Positions 60,666 to 64,000 of a stretch of DNA of 64,000 nt are shown here, piece after piece. Both the position numbers and the translations under genes were made by a program. Source of the DNA: Vulcanimicrobium winogradskyi (GTDB lineage Bacteria; Vulcanimicrobiota; Vulcanimicrobiia; Vulcanimicrobiales; Vulcanimicrobiaceae); NCBI GenBank assembly GCA_003134965.1, contig PLDA01000002.1, positions 1,488,001 to 1,552,000 of the forward strand, read 5' to 3'. Each line of letters starts with the position of its first letter. Within the stretch, counting starts at the first letter, position 1. The notes under the pieces are model-generated. The model did not search any database. It was not told the origin of the DNA and was given only the letters and a program-made list of their open reading frames with translations.

Positions 60666-61151
60666 CTAGAGGATGCCCCAGCCGTACGAGACGTTCGCTA
60701 GGCGCGTCGGCCCCGGCTCGCTCACGCGTGCTCCGGCGACCAAGGGGTGGAACGCCGGCTGACCCTGTGCGACGTTCGCGTTCGAACGGCCCTGCGTCAG
60801 CGCGAGCTCGTGCCGCAGCCGCAGCACCTCCTGGTGCTGGATCGCGACTTCGTGCTGATACGACGAGACCAGCGCGGCTTCGTGCGCGTACGCCGATCGC
60901 TCGGACTCGTACGCCGCCTCGGCGTTATTCGCGGCGGCCTGCGTCTGCGCCTGACGCCGGTCGTACTCGGCGTACTTCTGGTGAACTTTCTTGTTGTGGT
61001 TGATGATCAGCAGCGTGCCCGCGACCGCGGCACCGCCGAGGATGATGTTGCGCGTGCTGGCAGCGCCGTCGGCGAGCGCCGGTGCGGCGGGAACCGCCGT
61101 CGCCGCGAGCGCGGCGCACAGCGAGAGACAAGCAAGGCGGCGTTTGGTCAT
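60666..61151 (-). CDS. Exported protein with coiled-coil, unknown function
   Basis: A 161-residue protein with signal peptide MTKRRLACLSLCAALAATAVPAAPALA, a glycine-rich hydrophobic segment (IILGGAAVAGTLLII) that may be a membrane anchor, and then a long charged alpha-helical stretch rich in Gln/Ala/Glu (RRQAQTQAAANNAEAAYESERSAYAHEAALVSSYQHEVAIQHQEVLRLRHELALTQ) predicted to be coiled coil. The start ATG 61151 has GGAGGAAACG upstream. No enzyme motif. Role unknown; possibly envelope-associated. Confidence 0.7.
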   Translation of the reverse strand: MTKRRLACLSLCAALAATAVPAAPALADGAASTRNIILGGAAVAGTLLIINHNKKVHQKYAEYDRRQAQTQAAANNAEAAYESERSAYAHEAALVSSYQHEVAIQHQEVLRLRHELALTQGRSNANVAQGQPAFHPLVAGARVSEPGPTRLANVSYGWGIL

Positions 61152-61220
61152 CGAGTCGTTTCCTCCAGAGTACACGTACCCAACGAGTGCGACGGTGTGC
61201 ACGGTTCCGTACCCGGCCTC

Positions 61221-61249
61221 GTCATCCTGAGCCTGTCGAAGGATGTGAC
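61221..61249. repeat. REP-like palindrome CATCCTGAGCCTGTCGAAGGATG
   Basis: Around 61223-61245 lies an imperfect palindrome whose arms are CATCCT and AGGATG with CTGAGCCTGTCG-type core, flanked by GTCA and TGAC-like ends. I know this 23-mer as a widespread intergenic repeat, seen near genes in many unrelated bacteria. It lies in the divergent region between the coiled-coil protein and the MBL/cupin gene. No second copy was seen in this window. Confidence 0.55.
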
Positions 61250-61272
61250 GGGTGTCCGGCGGAGAGTCGCGG

Positions 61273-62322
61273 ATGCGGCAAACCGTGGTCTCCGGGGTCT
61301 GGTCGTGGTCGCAATGGCAGCCCGACCGTGGCCTGGACTTCAACAGCTTCTTCGCGGAACACGCGGACGGGAATCTGGTCGTCGATCCGCTCGAACCCGA
61401 CGAGGAGACGCTCGCCGAGCTTCGTTCCCGTGGTGTCGCCGCGGTGCTCGTCACGAACCGCGATCACGAGCGCGCCTCGGCAGCCGTCGCCGAGGCGACC
61501 GGCGCACCCGTCGTGGCGAGCGCGCTCGATGCGCCGTTGCTCGCGCGCCGGCCCGATCGGACGGTCGAACCGGGCGACGTGCTGTGCGGCTGGTTCGTGC
61601 GCGGTTTCGAGGGCTTGAAAACCCCCGGCGAGATCGCCCTCGTCGACCGCGCACGCAAGGCCGCGATCGTCGGCGACGCCTTGTGGGGAAAGCCGGCTGG
61701 AGCGCTGACGATCATGCCCAAGGTCGCGGATCCGGACCGCGCCGCGTTGTCGTTGCGCGCCCTGCGGGCCGCGCACGTCGAGCACCTCTTGGTCGGCGAC
61801 GGTGCCTGCATCTTCGGCAACGCGTACGACGCGATCGGGGCGGCGCTCGACAGCCGCGACGGTGTGCTGGCGAGCCGCGTGAACATCGACGAACTGCGCT
61901 ACGTCCGGTTCCCCGATCCGCCGCCGTACAGCGGCGAGGCCGCGGAGGTCGGCTGGCTGCTGGGCGCGCGGAAGCTCTCGTACGCGATGGGCCGCTTGCA
62001 GCCCGGCGACCACTACTGCCCGTACCACTGGCACACCGCCGAAGAAGAGCTGTTCGTGGTGATCTCCGGGGCGCCGACGCTGCGAACCCCCCGCGGCACG
62101 TTCGCGCTCCGCGCCGGCGACATCATCGCGTTCCCGGCGGCTCCGGGGGGCGCGCACCGGATATGGAACGACGCTCCGCACGTGGCCGACGTGCTGATGA
62201 TCGCGAGCGCGGATCCCGCCGACGTGTGCTACTATCCCGATTCCCGGAAGTTCGTCGTCGAGGCGACCGGGACGCTGGTGCGCGATCATCCGCAGCTCGA
62301 CTACTTCGAGGGCGAGACGTGA
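61273..62322 (+). CDS. Degenerate metallo-beta-lactamase-like / cupin fusion protein
   Basis: A 349-residue protein. The first two thirds follow the MBL fold (VSGVWSWSQWQPDRGLDFNSFF, VDPLEPDEETLAELRSRGVAAVLVTNRDHERAS, GDALWGKPAG), but the HxHxDH metal motif is reduced to NRDH and the final His motif is missing, so metal hydrolysis is unlikely. The last third is a cupin with HYCPYHWHTAEEELFVVISGAPTLRT and GAHRIWND, with metal-ligand His/Glu present. Start ATG 61273 follows GGAGAG; GTG 61252 is possible. A 18-codon ORF overlaps its stop. Function unknown. Confidence 0.75.
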   Translation: MRQTVVSGVWSWSQWQPDRGLDFNSFFAEHADGNLVVDPLEPDEETLAELRSRGVAAVLVTNRDHERASAAVAEATGAPVVASALDAPLLARRPDRTVEPGDVLCGWFVRGFEGLKTPGEIALVDRARKAAIVGDALWGKPAGALTIMPKVADPDRAALSLRALRAAHVEHLLVGDGACIFGNAYDAIGAALDSRDGVLASRVNIDELRYVRFPDPPPYSGEAAEVGWLLGARKLSYAMGRLQPGDHYCPYHWHTAEEELFVVISGAPTLRTPRGTFALRAGDIIAFPAAPGGAHRIWNDAPHVADVLMIASADPADVCYYPDSRKFVVEATGTLVRDHPQLDYFEGET

Positions 62323-62374
62323 GCGCGGTCCCGGCCCAGGTGCAGGCGCGCCTGCGCGCGTACGGAGGGTCGTG

Positions 62375-62776
62375 ATGCTGCCGTTCCTGGTCGCCGCTGC
62401 GCTCGCCACCGCTCCACCCTCACCGTGCCCGTCGGATCTGCTGGTCGCAAGCCCGCGCCTGCGGGTCGTGCGCGCGATCGACAAGACGCGCGACAACTAC
62501 GTCGTGACGGTCGACGTGAAGAACCGCGGCGTCGCGCCGCAACCCGACGACACCCGCCAGCACCTCTCGCTGGTCCGCGACGGCAACACGATCGGAAGCC
62601 AGCCGATCCCGGCGATCGGAGCGAACGAGAGTTACGCCGCGGCGTTTCGCCTGCAGTTGCCTCACGAGCGCAAGCGCGGGCCGTTCACGGTCGAGTTTCG
62701 CTACGTGCTCGACTCGAAGAACGCCCCGCGTGCCAACTGTACGAGCGTCAACGACCGGCTGACCGCCACGCTCTGA
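62375..62776 (+). CDS. Small secreted protein (CARDB-like)
   Basis: A 133-residue protein with signal peptide MLPFLVAAALATAPPSPCP and a single Ig-like beta-sandwich: LRVVRAIDKTRDNYVVTVDVKNRG, DDTRQHLSLVRDGNTIG, ESYAAAFRLQLPHERKRGPFTVEFRYVLD. This resembles CARDB/DUF-type adhesion modules. GGAGG precedes ATG 62375; GTG 62372 is a weaker alternative. It is followed immediately by the mannosidase gene (overlap of its TGA with the ATG), so they are likely co-expressed. No catalytic motif. Confidence 0.65.
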   Translation: MLPFLVAAALATAPPSPCPSDLLVASPRLRVVRAIDKTRDNYVVTVDVKNRGVAPQPDDTRQHLSLVRDGNTIGSQPIPAIGANESYAAAFRLQLPHERKRGPFTVEFRYVLDSKNAPRANCTSVNDRLTATL

Positions 62777-64000
62777 TGCGCGTCCGCCTCGCCCGGCGCA
62801 CCGCCGACGAGGCGACGGTCGCGCTCGTCGCGCGAGCGGTGTTCCCCAACGGTCTGCTGCGCGTCCGCTATCGCACGCGGACCGGTGCGCTGCTGCGCAT
62901 CGACGGCGCCGTGCAGGGCGCGTTCGACGCGATGCACGAGACGATCGACGTTTGCGCGCACCCGGGCGAGCACGAGATCCTCCTCGAGGTCGAGCGGCGC
63001 TCGCTGCCGGTCTCCGGACTCCCCGCCGGCGACGGGGTCCGCTGGCGCCTGATGCTCGCGCGCGCCGCGCAGAGGCCTGCCGAGCACGTCGAGCTCGAGA
63101 CGCGCGAAGGCGCCGCGCCCGGGATCGGGATCGCCGTGCCGCTGGTCGGGCACGCGCATCTCGACGTGGCGTGGCTGTGGACCTACGACGCGGCGCACCG
63201 CAAAGCGCAGCGCACCTTTGCCACCGCGCTGCGTGAGATCGAGGGCGATCCGCGCTACGTCTACGCGCAGAGCCAGCCCCAGCTGTACGCATGGGTCTTC
63301 GCGAACGATCCCGCCCTCGGCGACCGCGTTCGCGCCCTCGCATCGACCAGCTGGGACGCGAGCGTGGCGACGATGTGGGTCGAGCCCGATCTGCACGCGC
63401 CGAGCGGCGAGTCGGTGCTGCGCCAATTCGCGCACGGCATTCGCTGGACGCGCGAGCACCTCGGCATCGAGCCGAGCGTTGCCTGGCTCCCCGACACGTT
63501 CGGCTTTCCGTCGACGTTCCCGGCGCTCGCCGCGCATGCCGGCGTGCCGTACTTCGCGACGACGAAGCTGCAATGGAACGACACGACGCGCTGGCCGTAC
63601 CCGCGCTTCCGCTGGATCGCCGACGACGGCTCGTCGCTCGTCGCCGTGGTGCTGAACAGCTACGACGGCGAGCTGAGCGACGATCGGATCGCCGCCGCGC
63701 GCGAGCGCGACGAGCTGCTCGTCGTCGGATACGGTGACGGCGGCGGAGGTCCGACCGACGCGGACCTCGCGCGCGTCGGCGACGGTTCGCGCGGCTGGAC
63801 GCGCGTCGCCGACTGGTTCGCCCGCGAGGTCGCGCCGGGACCGCTTCCGGAGCACCGCGGCGAGCTGTACTTGGAGACGCACCGCGGCACCTACACGACG
63901 CACCACGACGTCAAGGCGCGCAACGCCGAACTGGAGCGGGCGCTCGCGCACGCCGAGGAACTCGCCGCATGGTGCGTCGCTGTCCGCGCCCCCGAAACGG
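62776..64000 (+). CDS. GH38 alpha-mannosidase, N-terminal part (cut by window edge)
   Basis: An open frame from ATG 62776 to the window end without a stop (408 codons visible). After a beta-rich N-terminal domain it has the GH38 signatures: VGHAHLDVAWLWTYDAA (zinc-binding HxDxxW), MWVEPDLHAPSGESVLRQ, WLPDTFGFPSTFPALAAHAGV containing the catalytic Asp, TTKLQWNDTTRWPYPRFRW and the GDGGGGPT loop. GH38 enzymes remove alpha-linked mannose, retaining configuration. The C-terminal domains are outside the window. The gene follows the small secreted protein with a TGATG overlap. No signal peptide is visible, so it probably acts in the cytoplasm. Confidence 0.93.
   Translation, partial: MRVRLARRTADEATVALVARAVFPNGLLRVRYRTRTGALLRIDGAVQGAFDAMHETIDVCAHPGEHEILLEVERRSLPVSGLPAGDGVRWRLMLARAAQRPAEHVELETREGAAPGIGIAVPLVGHAHLDVAWLWTYDAAHRKAQRTFATALREIEGDPRYVYAQSQPQLYAWVFANDPALGDRVRALASTSWDASVATMWVEPDLHAPSGESVLRQFAHGIRWTREHLGIEPSVAWLPDTFGFPSTFPALAAHAGVPYFATTKLQWNDTTRWPYPRFRWIADDGSSLVAVVLNSYDGELSDDRIAAARERDELLVVGYGDGGGGPTDADLARVGDGSRGWTRVADWFAREVAPGPLPEHRGELYLETHRGTYTTHHDVKARNAELERALAHAEELAAWCVAVRAPET

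Noticed and set aside
1..64000. CRISPR arrays, rRNA, tRNA, insertion sequences
   Set aside because: No regularly spaced repeats, no T-arm-like GGTTCRA contexts in a cloverleaf, no rRNA-like stretches, and no transposase genes were found by eye.

Overview
This window is GC-rich bacterial DNA (clearly above 65% G+C over most of its length) in which every gene keeps the strong third-position G/C bias typical of such genomes. The lineage cannot be fixed from the sequence alone. The combination of a tricorn-type protease, membrane urate oxidase PuuD, a split B12 mutase and DUF5916 porin-like proteins, together with the codon style, suggests an uncultured or environmental phylum (Eremiobacterota-like is my best guess, unproven). 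Housekeeping anchors are infC (cut by the left edge), gltX, glmU, prs-rplY-pth and uvrB.

Layout. 1-5.5 kb: infC start, a small secreted protein, tricorn protease and a MeaB-type GTPase. 5.6-7.3 kb: a lower-GC accessory patch (DUF4145/HEPN-like and FRG-domain proteins). 7.4-14 kb: an alpha/beta hydrolase, a two-subunit adenosylcobalamin acyl-CoA mutase, gltX and glmU. 14.1-15.4 kb: a tandem pair of paralogous membrane-anchored proteins of unknown function. 15.4-22.4 kb: a purine catabolic locus (puuE, adenine deaminase, allC, an AGAL-like protein; uraD-puuD-uraH on the other strand; 8-oxoguanine deaminase). 22.4-24.7 kb: a second lower-GC patch with a HEPN-motif protein and a hicBA toxin-antitoxin pair. 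24.7-29.7 kb: DUF2252 and a xanthine-dehydrogenase-type pair. 29.7-34 kb: a phage-type ThyX, a catalytically dead M48 relative, and secreted and kinase-like proteins. 34-38.4 kb: pth, rplY and prs facing uvrB. 38.5-46.7 kb: secreted proteins, an oligopeptide-binding lipoprotein, a beta-propeller protein, a PAS-GGDEF-EAL protein and a P450. 46.8-56.2 kb: a branched-chain-type ABC transporter followed by a hydantoinase/oxoprolinase pair and DUF1445. 56.2-64 kb: radical SAM/SPASM, CPBP protease, DUF5916 outer-membrane protein, small lipoproteins, an MBL-like/cupin fusion and a GH38 mannosidase cut by the right edge.

How the genes fit together. Adenine deaminase, 8-oxoguanine deaminase and the molybdenum hydroxylase would feed urate. 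PuuD, UraH and UraD convert urate to allantoin, and PuuE and AllC carry it to allantoate breakdown, so one neighbourhood holds a nearly complete route for purine nitrogen scavenging. The ABC transporter and hydantoinase/DUF1445 genes look like a second nitrogen module for an imported cyclic amide or amino-acid-like substrate.

The most unusual signals are: rplY and pth share one reading frame separated only by a TAG, with no canonical start for pth; a reversed FAD to 2Fe-2S fusion in the hydroxylase; an M48 protease relative with its zinc-binding motif destroyed; an amino-acid-kinase relative without its catalytic loop; a P450 without the acid-alcohol pair; and two accessory patches inserted into metabolic loci.
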